A DNA stretch of 64,000 bases from Megachile rotundata (Eukaryota > Arthropoda > Insecta > Hymenoptera > Megachilidae): contig NC_134988.1 of the NCBI RefSeq assembly GCF_050947335.1, positions 744,001 through 808,000 of the forward strand, written 5' to 3'. A model generated the notes under the pieces. The model worked only from the letters and a program-made list of their open reading frames with translations. It was not told the origin of the DNA and ran no database searches. The translations under genes and the position numbers were made by a program. Within the stretch, counting starts at the first letter, position 1. Each line of letters opens with the position of its first letter. Positions 1-13,834 of this stretch are shown piece after piece.

Positions 1-422
1 ATCATGCAATCACAATCATACAATCACAATCATAGATTCAAAATCATGCAATCACAATCATACAATCACAATCATGCAATCACAATCATACAATCACAAT
101 CATACAATCACAATCATACAATCACAATCATACAATCACAATCATACAATCACAATCATACAATCACTATCATACAATCACAATCATACAATCACAATCA
201 TACAATCGCAATCATACAATCGAATTCATACAATCGCAATCATACAATCACAATCATACAATCGCAATCATACAATCACAATCATACAATCACAATCATA
301 CAATCACAATCATACAATCACAATCATACAATCGAATTCATACAATCGCAATCATACAATCGCAATCATACAATCGCAATCATACAATCGCAATCATACA
401 ATCGCAATCATACAATTACAAT
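1..422. repeat. Leading array segment upstream of the first CTCCC cassette
   Basis: The window opens inside the array. A CATAGATTCAAAAT monomer at 31-44 is followed by CATGCAAT-type and canonical monomers, a CACTAT variant, then CGCAAT and CGAATT variants leading into the cassette at 423. It lacks the CGCAAG module found at the equivalent place in most later units (for example near 13.5 kb), so it looks like a shortened higher-order unit. No gene or other feature is visible. Confidence 0.8.
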
Positions 423-450
423 CTCCCAAATACAATCTCCCAAATACAAT
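423..450 (+). repeat. CTCCC cassette, two-copy form (first example, with list of all)
   Basis: The most diverged monomer variant, CTCCCAAATACAAT, occurs only in clusters and always in phase. Two-copy clusters start at 423, 1221, 2299, 3335, 4091, 4819, 5897, 6863, 8179, 9873, 10265, 11497, 12281, 12659, 13051, 13835, 14633, 15739, 16789, 17559, 18301, 19351, 20359, 21689, 22837, 23845, 25175, 26603, 29123, 29445, 30705, 31027, 34247, 34569, 36249, 36613, 36921, 37915 and 39609. Those from 10,265 to 31,027 recur at +30,100. In the clusters at 4091, 12281, 13835 and 17559 the second monomer is CTCCCAAAAACAAT. Most are preceded by TTACAAT or CGATTACAAT monomers. Confidence 0.92.
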
Positions 451-2368
451 CATACAATCACAATCATACAATCACAATCATACAATCACAATCATACAAT
501 CACAATCATACTATCACAATCATACAATCACAATCATACAATCACAATCATACAATCACAATCATACATTCAAAATCATGCAATCACAACCATACAATCA
601 CAATCATGCAATCACAATCATACAATCACAATCATAGATTCAAAATCATGCAATCACAATCATACAATCACAATCATGCAATCACAATCATACAATCACA
701 ATCATACAATCACAATCATACAATCACAATCATACAATCACAATCATACAATCACAATCATACAATCACAATCATACAATCACAATCATACAATCACAAT
801 CATACAATCACAATCATACAATCACTATCATACAATCACAATCATACAATCACAATCATACAATCACAATCATACAATCGCAAGCATACAATCACATTCA
901 TACAATCTCAATCATACAATCTCAATCATACAATCACAATCATACAATTACAATCATACAATTACAATCATACAACCACAATCATACAATCACAATCATA
1001 CATTCAAAATCATGCAATCACAATCATACAATCACAATCATACAATCGCAATCATACAATCGAATTCATACAATCGCAATCATACAATCACAATCATACA
1101 ATCGCAATCATACAATCACAATCATACAATCACAATCATACAATCACAATCATACAATCGAATTCATACAATCGCAATCATACAATCGCAATCATACAAT
1201 CGCAGTCATACGATTACAATCTCCCAAATACAATCTCCCAAATACAATCATACAATCACAATCATACAATCACAATCATACAATCACAATCATACAATCA
1301 CAATCATACTATCACAATCATACAATCACAATCATACAATCACAATCATACAATCACAATCATACATTCAAAATCATGCAATCACAACCATACAATCACA
1401 ATCATGCAATCACAATCATACAATCACAATCATACATTCAAAATCATGCAATTACAATCATACAATTACAATCATACAACCACAATCATACAATCACAAT
1501 CATACATTCAAAATCATGCAATCACAATCATACAATCACAATCATGCAATGACAATCATACAATCACAATCATACATTCAAAATCATGCAATCACAATCA
1601 TACAATCACAATCATGCAATCACAATCATACAATCACAATCATACAATCACAATCATACAATCACAATCATACAATCACAATCATACAATCACAATCATA
1701 CAATCACAATCATACAATCACAATCATACAATCACAATCATACAATCACTATCATACAATCACAATCATACAATCACAATCATACAATCGCAAGCATACA
1801 ATCACATTCATACAATCTCAATCATACAATCTCAATCATACAATCACAATCATACAATCACAATCATACATTCAAAATCATACAATCACAATCATACAAT
1901 CACAATCATACAATCACAATCATACAATCACAATCATACAATCGCAAGCATACAATCACATTCATACAATCTCAATCATACAATCTCAATCATACAATCA
2001 CAATCATACAATTACAATCATACAATTACAATCATACAATCACAATCATACAATCACTATCATACAATCACAATCATACAATCACAATCATACAATCGCA
2101 ATCATACAATCGAATTCATACAATCGCAATCATACAATCACAATCATACAATCGCAATCATACAATCACAATCATACAATCACAATCATACAATCACAAT
2201 CATACAATCGAATTCATACAATCGCAATCATACAATCGCAATCATACAATCGCAATCATACAATCGCAATCATACAATCGCAATCATACAATTACAATCT
2301 CCCAAATACAATCTCCCAAATACAATCATACAATCACAATCATACAATCACAATCATACAATCACAAT

Positions 2369-2396
2369 CATACACTCACAATCGTACTATCACAAT
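2369..2396 (+). repeat. Private variant pair used as a duplication marker
   Basis: Two adjacent unusual monomers, CATACACTCACAAT and CGTACTATCACAAT, occur here, at 15,823-15,850 (offset 13,454) and at 45,923-45,950 (+30,100). I did not see them elsewhere. Shared rare changes like this show true common descent of the large blocks, beyond their common monomer. Confidence 0.85.
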
Positions 2397-3838
2397 CATA
2401 CAATCACAATCATACAATCACAATCATACAATCACAATCATACAATCACAATCATACATTCAAAATCATGCAATCACAACCATACAATCACAATCATGCA
2501 ATCACAATCATACAATCACAATCAGACATTCAAAATCATGCAATCACAATCATACAATCACAATCATGCAATCACAATCATAGAATCACAATCATACAAT
2601 CACAATCATACAATCACAATCATACTATCACAATCATAAAATCACAATCATACAATCACAATCATACAATCACAATCATACATTCAAAATCATGCAATCA
2701 CAACCATACAATCACAATCATGCAATCACAATCATACAATCACAATCATACATTCACAATCATGCAATCACAATCATACAATCGCAATCATACAATCGCA
2801 ATCATACAATCGCAATCATACTATCACAATCATACATTCAAAATCATACAATCACAATCATACAATCACAATCATACAATCACAATCATACAATCACAAT
2901 CATAGAATCACAATCATAGAATCACAATCATACAATCACAATCATACAATCGCAATCATACAATCACAATCATACAATCACTATCATACAATCACAATCA
3001 TACAATCACAATCATACAATCGCAAGCATACAATCACATTCATACAATCTCAATCATACAATCTCAATCATACAATCACAATCATACAATTACAATCATA
3101 CAATTACAATCATACAATCACAATCATACAATCACTATCATACAATCACAATCATACAATCACAATCATACAATCGCAATCATACAATCGAATTCATACA
3201 ATCGCAATCATACAATCACAATCATACAATCGCAATCATACAATCACAATCATACAATCACAATCATACAATCGAATTCATACAATCGCAATCATACAAT
3301 CGCAATCATACAATCGCAATCATACGATTACAATCTCCCAAATACAATCTCCCAAATACAATCATACAATCACAATCATACAATCACAATCATACAATCA
3401 CAATCATACAATCACAATCATACTATCACAATCATACAATCACAATCATACAATCACAATCATACAATCACAATCATACATTCAAAATCATGCAATCACA
3501 ACCATACAATCACAATCATGCAATCACAATCATACAATCACAATCATACATTCAAAATCATGCAATCACAATCATACAATCACAATCATGCAATCACAAT
3601 CATACAATCACAATCATACAATCACAATCATACAATCACAATCATACAATCACAATCATACAATCACAATCATACAATCACAATCATACAATCACAATCA
3701 TACAATCACAATCATACAATCACTATCATACAATCACAATCATACAATCACAATCATACAATCGCAAGCATACAATCACATTCATACAATCTCAATCATA
3801 CAATCTCAATCATACAATCACAATCATACAATTACAAT

Positions 3839-3852
3839 CATATAATTACAAT
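3839..3852 (+). repeat. CATATAATTACAAT variant monomer
   Basis: A C-to-T change gives TATAATT inside an otherwise ordinary TTACAAT monomer. The same monomer recurs at about 12,043, 13,599 and 17,309 and in unit 2, always after one TTACAAT monomer and a module X. It introduces one of the few in-frame TAA codons of the + strand. The resemblance to a bacterial -10 box is coincidental here. Confidence 0.75.
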
Positions 3853-6800
3853 CATACAATCACAATCATACAATCACTATCATACAATCACAATCATACA
3901 ATCACAATCATACAATCGCAATCATACAATCGAATTCATACAATCGCAATCATACAATCACAATCATACAATCGCAATCATACAATCACAATCATACAAT
4001 CACAATCATACAATCACAATCATACAATCGAATTCATACAATCGCAATCATGCAATCACAATCATACAATCGCAATCATACAATTACAATCTCCCAAATA
4101 CAATCTCCCAAAAACAATCATACAATCACAAGCATACAATCACAATCATACAATCACAATCATACAATCACAATCATACTATCACAATCATACAATCACA
4201 ATCATACAATCACAATCATACAATCACAATCATACATTCAAAATCATGCAATCACAACCATACAATCACAATCATGCAATCACAATCATACAATCACAAT
4301 CATAGATTCAAAATCATGCAATCACAATCATACAATCACAATCATGCAATCACAATCATACAATCACAATCATACAATCACAATCATACAATCACAATCA
4401 TACAATCACAATCATACAATCACAATCATACAATCACAATCATACAATCACAATCATACAATCACTATCATACAATCACAATCATACAATCACAATCATA
4501 CAATCGCAAGCATACAATCACATTCATACAATCTCAATCATACAATCTCAATCATACAATCACAATCATACAATTACAATCATACAATTACAATCATACA
4601 ACCACAATCATACAATCACAATCATACATTCAAAATCATGCAATCACAATCATACAATCGCAATCATACAATCGAATTCATACAATCGCAATCATACAAT
4701 CACAATCATACAATCGCAATCATACAATCACAATCATACAATCACAATCATACAATCACAATCATACAATCGAATTCATACAATCGCAATCATACAATCG
4801 CAGTCATACGATTACAATCTCCCAAATACAATCTCCCAAATACAATCATACAATCACAATCATACAATCACAATCATACAATCACAATCATACAATCACA
4901 ATGATACTATCACAATCATACTATCACAATCATACAATCACAATCATACAATCACAATCATACAATCACAATCATACATTCAAAATCATGCAATCACAAC
5001 CATACAATCACAATCATGCAATCACAATCATACAATCACAATCATACATTCAAAATCATGCAATTACAATCATACAATTACAATCATACAACCACAATCA
5101 TACAATCACAATCATACATTCAAAATCATGCAATCACAATCATACAATCACAATCATGCAATGACAATCATACAATCACAATCATACATTCAAAATCATG
5201 CAATCACAATCATACAATCACAATCATGCAATCACAATCATACAATCACAATCATACAATCACAATCATACAATCACAATCATACAATCACAATCATACA
5301 ATCACAATCATACAATCACAATCATACAATCACAATCATACAATCACAATCATACAATCACTATCATACAATCACAATTATACAATCACAATCATACAAT
5401 CGCAAGCATACAATCACATTCATACAATCTCAATCATACAATCTCAATCATACAATCACAATCATACAATCACAATCATACATTCAAAATCATGCAATCA
5501 CAATCATACAATCACAATCATACAATCACAATCATACAATCACAATCATACAATCGCAAGCATACAATCACATTCATACAATCTCAATCATACAATCTCA
5601 ATCATACAATCACAATCATACAATTACAATCATACAATTACAATCATACAATCACAATCATACAATCACTATCATACAATCACAATCATACAATCACAAT
5701 CATACAATCGCAACCATACAATCGAATTCATACAATCGCAATCATACAATCACAATCATACAATCGCAATCATACAATCACAATCATACAATCACAATCA
5801 TACAATCACAATCATACAATCGAATTCATACAATCGCAATCATACAATCGCAATCATACAATCGCAATCATGCAATCGCAATCATACAATTACAATCTCC
5901 CAAATACAATCTCCCAAATACAATCATACAATCACAATCATACAATCACAATCATACAATCACAATCATACAATCACAATCATACAATCACAATCATACA
6001 ATCACAATCATACAATCACAATCATACAATCACAATCATACATTCAAAATCATGCAATCACAACCATACAATCACAATCATGCAATCACAATCATACAAT
6101 CACAATCAGACATTCAAAATCATGCAATCACAATCATACAATCACAATCATGCAATCACAATCATAGAATCACAATCATACAATCACAATCATACAATCA
6201 CAATCATACTATCACAATCATACAATCACAATCATACAATCACAATCATACAATCACAATCATACATTCAAAATCATGCAATCACAACCATACAATCACA
6301 ATCATGCAATCACAATCATACAATCACAATCATACATTCAAAATCATGCAATCACAATCATACAATCGCAATCATACAATCGCAATCATACAATCGCAAT
6401 CATACTATCACAATCATACATTCAAAATCATGCAATCACAACCATACAATCACAATCATGCAATCACAATCATACAATCACAATCATACATTCCAAATCA
6501 TGCAATCACAATCATACAATCACAATCATGCAATCACAATCATACAATCACAATCATACTATCACAATCATACAATCACAATCATACAATCACAATCATA
6601 CAATCACAATCATACATTCAAAATCATGCAATCACAACCATACAATCACAATCATGCAATCACAATCATACAATCACAATCATACATTCAAAATCATGCA
6701 ATCACAATCATACAATCACAATCATACTATCACAATCATACAATCACAATCATACAATCACAATCATACAATCACAATCATACAATCACAATCATACAAT

Positions 6801-7268
6801 CGAATTCATACAATCGCAATCATACAATCGCAATCATACAATCGCAGTCATACGATTACAATCTCCCAAATACAATCTCCCAAATACAATCATACAATCA
6901 CAATCATACAATTACAATCATACAATTACAATCATACAACCACAATCATACAATCACAATCATACATTCAAAATCATGCAATCACAACCATACAATCACA
7001 ATCATGCAATCACAATCATACAATCACAATCATACATTCCAAATCATGCAATCACAATCATACAATCACAATCATGCAATCACAATCATACAATCACAAT
7101 CATACAATCACAATCATACAATCACAATCATACAATCACAATCATACAATCACAATCATACAATCACAATCATACAATCACAATCATACAATCACAATCA
7201 TACAATCACAATCATACAATCACAATCATACAATCACTATCATACAATCACAATCATACAATCACAAT

Positions 7269-7324
7269 CATACAATCGGAAGCATACAATCACATTCATA
7301 CAATCTCAATCATACAATCTCAAT
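7269..7324 (+). repeat. Module X: CGGAAG or CGCAAG, CACATT, two CTCAAT
   Basis: Four variant monomers that occur together in fixed order: CATACAATCGCAAG (or CGGAAG), CATACAATCACATT, then CATACAATCTCAAT twice. I saw no CACATT monomer outside this string. The CGGAAG form marks one subfamily, with monomers at 7,269, 8,977, 10,657, 20,779, 24,265, 26,981 and 29,809, plus counterparts in unit 2. The CGCAAG form occurs all along the array. Confidence 0.85.
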
Positions 7325-7786
7325 CATACAATCACAATCATACAATTACAATCATACAATTACAATCATACAACCACAATCATACAATCACAATCATACA
7401 TTCAAAATCATGCAATCACAATCATACAATCACAATCATGCAATCACAATCATACAATCACAATCATACAATCACTATCATGCAATCACAATCATACAAT
7501 CGCAATCATACAATCGCAAGCATACAATCACATTCATACAATCTCAATCATACAATCTCAATCATACAATCACAATCATACAATTACAATCATACAATTA
7601 CAATCATACAATCACAATCATACAATCACAATCATACTATCACAATCATACAATCACAATCATACAATCACAATCATACAATCGCAATCATACAATCACA
7701 ATCATACATTCAAAATCATACAATCACAATCATACAATCGCAATCATACAATCACAATCATACATTCGCAATCATACAATTGCAAT

Positions 7787-7828
7787 CTCCCAAATACAAT
7801 CTCCCAAATACAATCTCCCAAATACAAT
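7787..7828 (+). repeat. CTCCC cassette, three-copy form (first example, with list of all)
   Basis: Three-copy clusters start at 7787, 9495, 11175, 21297, 24783, 27499, 27891, 28703, 30327, 33869, 37523 and 39231, then recur in giant unit 2. All twelve are directly preceded by CATACAATTGCAAT, mostly with CATTCGCAAT before that. Two-copy clusters have different left neighbours, so copy number and flank are linked. This is module Z. None occurs before 7.7 kb. Confidence 0.9.
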
Positions 7829-7884
7829 CATACAATCACAATCATACAATCACAATCATACAATCACAATCATGCAATCACAAT

Positions 7885-7940
7885 CATACATTCAAAATCA
7901 TGCAATCACAACCATACAATCACAATCATGCAATCACAAT
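7885..7940 (+). repeat. Module W: CATTCAAAAT, CATGCAATCACAAC, canonical, CATGCAAT
   Basis: The recurring string CATACATTCAAAAT, CATGCAATCACAAC, canonical, CATGCAATCACAAT is usually followed one monomer later by another CATTCAAAAT or CATTCCAAAT. It sits after the run that follows each CTCCC cassette throughout the window. CATTCAAAAT is the only common source of a four-A run on the + strand. Confidence 0.82.
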
Positions 7941-8108
7941 CATACAATCACAATCATACATTCAAAATCATGCAATCACAATCATACAATCACAATCATG
8001 CAATCACAATCATACAATCACAATCATACAATCACAATCATACAATCACAATCATACAATCACAATCATACAATCACAATCATACAATCACAATCATACA
8101 ATCACAAT

Positions 8109-8206
8109 CATACAATCGAATTCATACAATCGCAATCATACAATCGCAATCATACAATCGCAGTCATACGATTACAATCTCCCAAATACAATCTCCCAAA
8201 TACAAT
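8109..8206 (+). repeat. Module Y: CGAATT, CGCAAT, CGCAGT, CGATTACAAT, two CTCCC
   Basis: An ordered string of CpG-containing variants ending in a two-copy CTCCC cassette. The same order recurs, among other places, before 1221, 4819, 6863, 14633, 18301, 20359, 21689, 26603, 29123, 29445, 30705, 31027, 34247 and 34569, with one to three CGCAAT monomers. The CGAATT monomer followed by CAT creates a GAATTC (EcoRI) site. Some units (for example 2299, 5897, 11497, 12659) use plain CGCAAT and TTACAAT instead of CGCAGT and CGATTACAAT. Confidence 0.85.
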
Positions 8207-8663
8207 CATACAATCACAATCATACAATTACAATCATACAACCACAATCATACAATCGCAATCATACAATCACAATCATACAATTACAATCATACAATCA
8301 CAATCATACAATCACAATCATACTATCACAATCATACATTCAAAATCATGCAATCACAACCATACAATCACAATCATGCAATCACAATCATACAATCACA
8401 ATCATACATTCAAAATCATGCAATCACAATCATACAATCGCAATCATACAATCGCAATCATACAATCGCAATCATACTATCACAATCATACATTCAAAAT
8501 CATGCAATCACAACCATACAATCACAATCATGCAATCACAATCATACAATCACAATCATACATTCCAAATCATGCAATCACAATCATACAATCACAATCA
8601 TGCAATCACAATCATACAATCACAATCATACTATCACAATCATACAATCACAATCATACAATC

Positions 8664-9580
8664 ACAATCATACAATCACAATCATACATTCAAAATCATG
8701 CAATCACAACCATACAATCACAATCATGCAATCACAATCATACAATCACAATCATACATTCAAAATCATGCAATCACAATCATACAATCACAATCATGCA
8801 ATCACAATCATACAATCACAATCATACAATCACAATCATACAATCACAATCATACAATCACAATCATACAATCACAATCATACAATCACAATCATACAAT
8901 CACAATCATACAATCACAATCATACAATCACAATCATACAATCACTATCATACAATCACAATCATACAATCACAATCATACAATCGGAAGCATACAATCA
9001 CATTCATACAATCTCAATCATACAATCTCAATCATACAATCACAATCATACAATTACAATCATACAATTACAATCATACAACCACAATCATACAATCACA
9101 ATCATACATTCAAAATCATGCAATCACAATCATACAATCACAATCATGCAATCACAATCATACAATCACAATCATACAATCACTATCATACAATCACAAT
9201 CATACAATCGCAATCATACAATCGCAAGCATACAATCACATTCATACAATCTCAATCATACAATCTCAATCATACAATCACAATCATACAATTACAATCA
9301 TACAATTACAATCATACAATCACAATCATACAATCACAATCATACTATCACAATCATACAATCACAATCATACAATCACAATCATACAATCACAATCATA
9401 CAATCACAATCATACATTCAAAATCATACAATCACAATCATACAATCGCAATCATACAATCACAATCATACATTCGCAATCATACAATTGCAATCTCCCA
9501 AATACAATCTCCCAAATACAATCTCCCAAATACAATCATACAATCACAATCATACAATCACAATCATACAATCACAATCA
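8664..9580. repeat. Left copy of a 1,680-bp-spaced higher-order repeat
   Basis: Matches 10,344-11,260 at offset 1,680 (120 monomers). The only substitution seen is A at 8,762 against C at 10,442. The match ends where the right copy carries one additional canonical monomer at about 11,261. It contains the CGGAAG module and the triple cassette at 9,495-9,536. Confidence 0.85.
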
Positions 9581-10343
9581 TGCAATCACAATCATACATT
9601 CAAAATCATGCAATCACAACCATACAATCACAATCATGCAATCACAATCATACAATCACAATCATACATTCAAAATCATGCAATCACAATCATACAATCA
9701 CAATCATGCAATCACAATCATACAATCACAATCATACAATCACAATCATACAATCACAATCATACAATCACAATCATACAATCACAATCATACAATCACA
9801 ATCATACAATCGAATTCATACAATCGCAATCATACAATCGCAATCATACAATCGCAGTCATACGATTACAATCTCCCAAATACAATCTCCCAAATACAAT
9901 CATACAATCACAATCATACAATTACAATCATACAACCACAATCATACAATCGCAATCATACTATCACAATCATACAATCACAATCATACAATCACAATCA
10001 TACAATCACAATCATACATTCAAAATCATGCAATCACAACCATACAATCACAATCATGCAATCACAATCATACAATCACAATCATACATTCAAAATCATG
10101 CAATCACAATCATACAATCACAATCATACTATCACAATCATACAATCACAATCATACAATCACAATCATACAATCACAATCATACAATCACAATCATACA
10201 ATCGAATTCATACAATCGCAATCATACAATCGCAATCATACAATCGCAGTCATACGATTACAATCTCCCAAATACAATCTCCCAAATACAATCATACAAT
10301 CACAATCATACAATTACAATCATACAATTACAATCATACAACC

Positions 10344-11260
10344 ACAATCATACAATCACAATCATACATTCAAAATCATGCAATCACAACCATACAATCA
10401 CAATCATGCAATCACAATCATACAATCACAATCATACATTCCAAATCATGCAATCACAATCATACAATCACAATCATGCAATCACAATCATACAATCACA
10501 ATCATACAATCACAATCATACAATCACAATCATACAATCACAATCATACAATCACAATCATACAATCACAATCATACAATCACAATCATACAATCACAAT
10601 CATACAATCACAATCATACAATCACTATCATACAATCACAATCATACAATCACAATCATACAATCGGAAGCATACAATCACATTCATACAATCTCAATCA
10701 TACAATCTCAATCATACAATCACAATCATACAATTACAATCATACAATTACAATCATACAACCACAATCATACAATCACAATCATACATTCAAAATCATG
10801 CAATCACAATCATACAATCACAATCATGCAATCACAATCATACAATCACAATCATACAATCACTATCATACAATCACAATCATACAATCGCAATCATACA
10901 ATCGCAAGCATACAATCACATTCATACAATCTCAATCATACAATCTCAATCATACAATCACAATCATACAATTACAATCATACAATTACAATCATACAAT
11001 CACAATCATACAATCACAATCATACTATCACAATCATACAATCACAATCATACAATCACAATCATACAATCACAATCATACAATCACAATCATACATTCA
11101 AAATCATACAATCACAATCATACAATCGCAATCATACAATCACAATCATACATTCGCAATCATACAATTGCAATCTCCCAAATACAATCTCCCAAATACA
11201 ATCTCCCAAATACAATCATACAATCACAATCATACAATCACAATCATACAATCACAATCA
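10344..11260. repeat. Right copy of the 1,680-bp-spaced higher-order repeat
   Basis: Partner of 8,664-9,580, containing the CGGAAG monomer at 10,657 and the triple cassette at 11,175-11,216. With one added monomer the resemblance continues to about 11,346, then the two diverge (CATTCAAAAT on the left, CGCAAT on the right). Confidence 0.85.
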
Positions 11261-13834
11261 TACAATCACAATCATGCAATCACAATCATACATTCAAAAT
11301 CATGCAATCACAACCATACAATCACAATCATGCAATCACAATCATACAATCGCAATCATACAATCACAATCATACAATCACAATCATACAATCACAATCA
11401 TACAATCACAATCATACAATCACAATCATACAATCACAATCATACAATCGAATTCATACAATCGCAATCATACAATCGCAATCATACAATTACAATCTCC
11501 CAAATACAATCTCCCAAATACAATCATACAATCACAATCATACAATCACAATCATACAATCACAATCATACAATCACAATCATACTATCACAATCATACA
11601 ATCACAATCATACAATCACAATCATACAATCACAATCATACAATCACAATCATACATTCAAAATCATGCAATCACAACCATACAATCACAATCATGCAAT
11701 CACAATCATACAATCACAATCATACATTCAAAATCATGCAATCACAATCATACAATCACAATCATGCAATCACAATCATACAATCACAATCATACAATCA
11801 CAATCATACAATCACAATCATACAATCACAACCATACAATCACAATCATACAATCACAATCATACAATCACAATCATACAATCACAATCATACAATCACA
11901 ATCATACAATCAGAATCATACAATCACTATCATACAATCACAATCATACAATCACAATCATACAATCGCAAGCATACAATCACATTCATACAATCTCAAT
12001 CATACAATCTCAATCATACAAACACAATCATACAATTACAATCATATAATTACAATCATACAATCACAATCATACAATCACTATCATACAATCACAATCA
12101 TACAATCACAATCATACAATCGCAATCATACAATCGAATTCATACAATCGCAATCATACAATCACAATCATACAATCGCAATCATACAATCACAATCATA
12201 CAATCACAATCATACAATCGAATTCATACAATCGCAATCATGCAATCACAATCATACAATCGCAATCATACAATTACAATCTCCCAAATACAATCTCCCA
12301 AAAACAATCATACAATCACAATCATACAATCACAATCATACAATCACAATCATACAATCACAATCATACTATCACAATCATACAATCACAATCATACAAT
12401 CACAATCATACAATCACAATCATACATTCAAAATCATGCAATCACAACCATACAATCACAATCATGCAATCACAATCATACAATCACAATCATAGATTCA
12501 AAATCATGCAATCACAATCATACAATCACAATCATGCAATCACAATCATACAATCACAATCATACAATCACAATGATACAATCACAATCATACAATCACA
12601 ATCATACAATCGAATTCATACAATCGCAATCATACAATCGCAATCATACAATTACAATCTCCCAAATACAATCTCCCAAATACAATCATACAATCACAAT
12701 CATACAATCACAATCATACAATCACAATCATACAATCACAATCATACAATCACAATCATACAATCGCAAGCATACAATCACATTCATACAATCTCAATCA
12801 TACAATCTCAATCATACAATCACAATCATACAATCACAATCATACAATCACAATCATACAATCGCAATCATACAATCGAATTCATACAATCGCAATCATA
12901 CAATCACAATCATACAATCGCAATCATACAATCACAATCATACAATCACAATCATACAATCACAATGATACAATCACAATCATACAATCACAATCATACA
13001 ATCGAATTCATACAATCGCAATCATACAATCGCAATCATACAATTACAATCTCCCAAATACAATCTCCCAAATACAATCATACAATCACAATCATACAAT
13101 CACAATCATACAATCACAATCATACAATCACAATCATACTATCACAATCATACAATCACAATCATACAATCACAATCATACAATCACAATCATACAATCA
13201 CAATCATACATTCAAAATCATGCAATCACAACCATACAATCACAATCATGCAATCACAATCATACAATCACAATCATACATTCAAAATCATGCAATCACA
13301 ATCATACAATCACAATCATGCAATCACAATCATACAATCACAATCATACAATCACAATCATACAATCACAATCATACAATCACAATCATACAATCACAAT
13401 CATACAATCACAATCATACAATCACAATCATACAATCACAATCATACAATCACAATCATACAATCACAATCATACAATCACTATCATACAATCACAATCA
13501 TACAATCACAATCATACAATCGCAAGCATACAATCACATTCATACAATCTCAATCATACAATCTCAATCATACAATCACAATCATACAATTACAATCATA
13601 TAATTACAATCATACAATCACAATCATACAATCACTATCATACAATCACAATCATACAATCACAATCATACAATCGCAATCATACAATCGAATTCATACA
13701 ATCGCAATCATACAATCACAATCATACAATCGCAATCATACAATCACAATCATACAATCACAATCATACAATCGAATTCATACAATCGCAATCATGCAAT
13801 CACAATCATACAATCGCAATCATACAATTACAAT

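Larger units (their letters stand above)
423..8334. repeat. Copy A of a ~13.4-13.6 kb-spaced segmental duplication
   Basis: This block aligns with 13,835-21,898 at offsets that step through 13,412, 13,454, 13,468, 13,454, 13,468, 13,496, 13,510 and 13,566, all multiples of 14. Anchors include the TAG-bearing monomer at 635 (14,047 in copy B), a TAAAAT monomer at 2637 (16,091), a private variant pair at 2369 (15,823), the CAGACATTC junction at 6107 (19,575), CATTCC at 6489 (19,957) and CGGAAG at 7277 (20,787). Point differences are few. The main divergence is gain or loss of whole monomers. At 8271 copy A lacks four monomers (a CGCAAG module) present at 21,781-21,836 in copy B. The outer boundaries are approximate. 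Confidence 0.85.
7031..8738. repeat. Representative 1,708-bp higher-order unit (122 monomers)
   Basis: Monomer order read directly: CATTCCAAAT (7031); CATGCAAT-type monomers; ten canonical (7087-7226); CACTAT (7227); two canonical; module X starting with CGGAAG (7269-7324); canonical; two TTACAAT (7339-7366); CAACCACAAT (7367); CATTCAAAAT (7395); CATGCAAT-type; CACTAT (7465); CGCAAT (7493); a second module X (7507-7562); two TTACAAT; CATACTAT (7633); CGCAAT and CATTCAAAAT; CATTCGCAAT (7759); ATTGCAAT (7773); three CTCCC monomers (7787-7828); module W (7885); seven canonical; CGAATT (8109); CGCAAT twice; CGCAGT (8151); CGATTACAAT (8165); two CTCCC monomers (8179-8206). The next CGGAAG monomers are at 8,977 (122 monomers on) and 10,657 (120 monomers on). 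Confidence 0.85.

Noticed and set aside
3841..3847. TATAATT as a promoter -10 or TATA box (also about 12,045, 13,601, 17,311)
   Set aside because: It is a single-base variant of a satellite monomer with no partner element, downstream gene or positional logic.
7505..7570. Centromere-protein box (CENP-B type) in the CpG-containing modules
   Set aside because: The CGCAAG/CGGAAG and CGAATT monomers do not fit the CENP-B box consensus: the two spaced CG elements and the GGG end are missing.
7773..7786. ATTGCAAT palindrome as a C/EBP-type binding site
   Set aside because: It is a one-step variant of the monomer (A to G next to T) and is explained by CpG-type decay and hitch-hiking with the triple cassette; no regulatory context exists.
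8235..8797. Separate 31.43-kb duplication between about 8.2-8.8 kb and 39.7-40.2 kb
   Set aside because: The match is real, but it is explained by the 29,736-bp giant-unit offset plus the 1,694-bp local higher-order period (37.9-38.5 kb against 39.6-40.2 kb).
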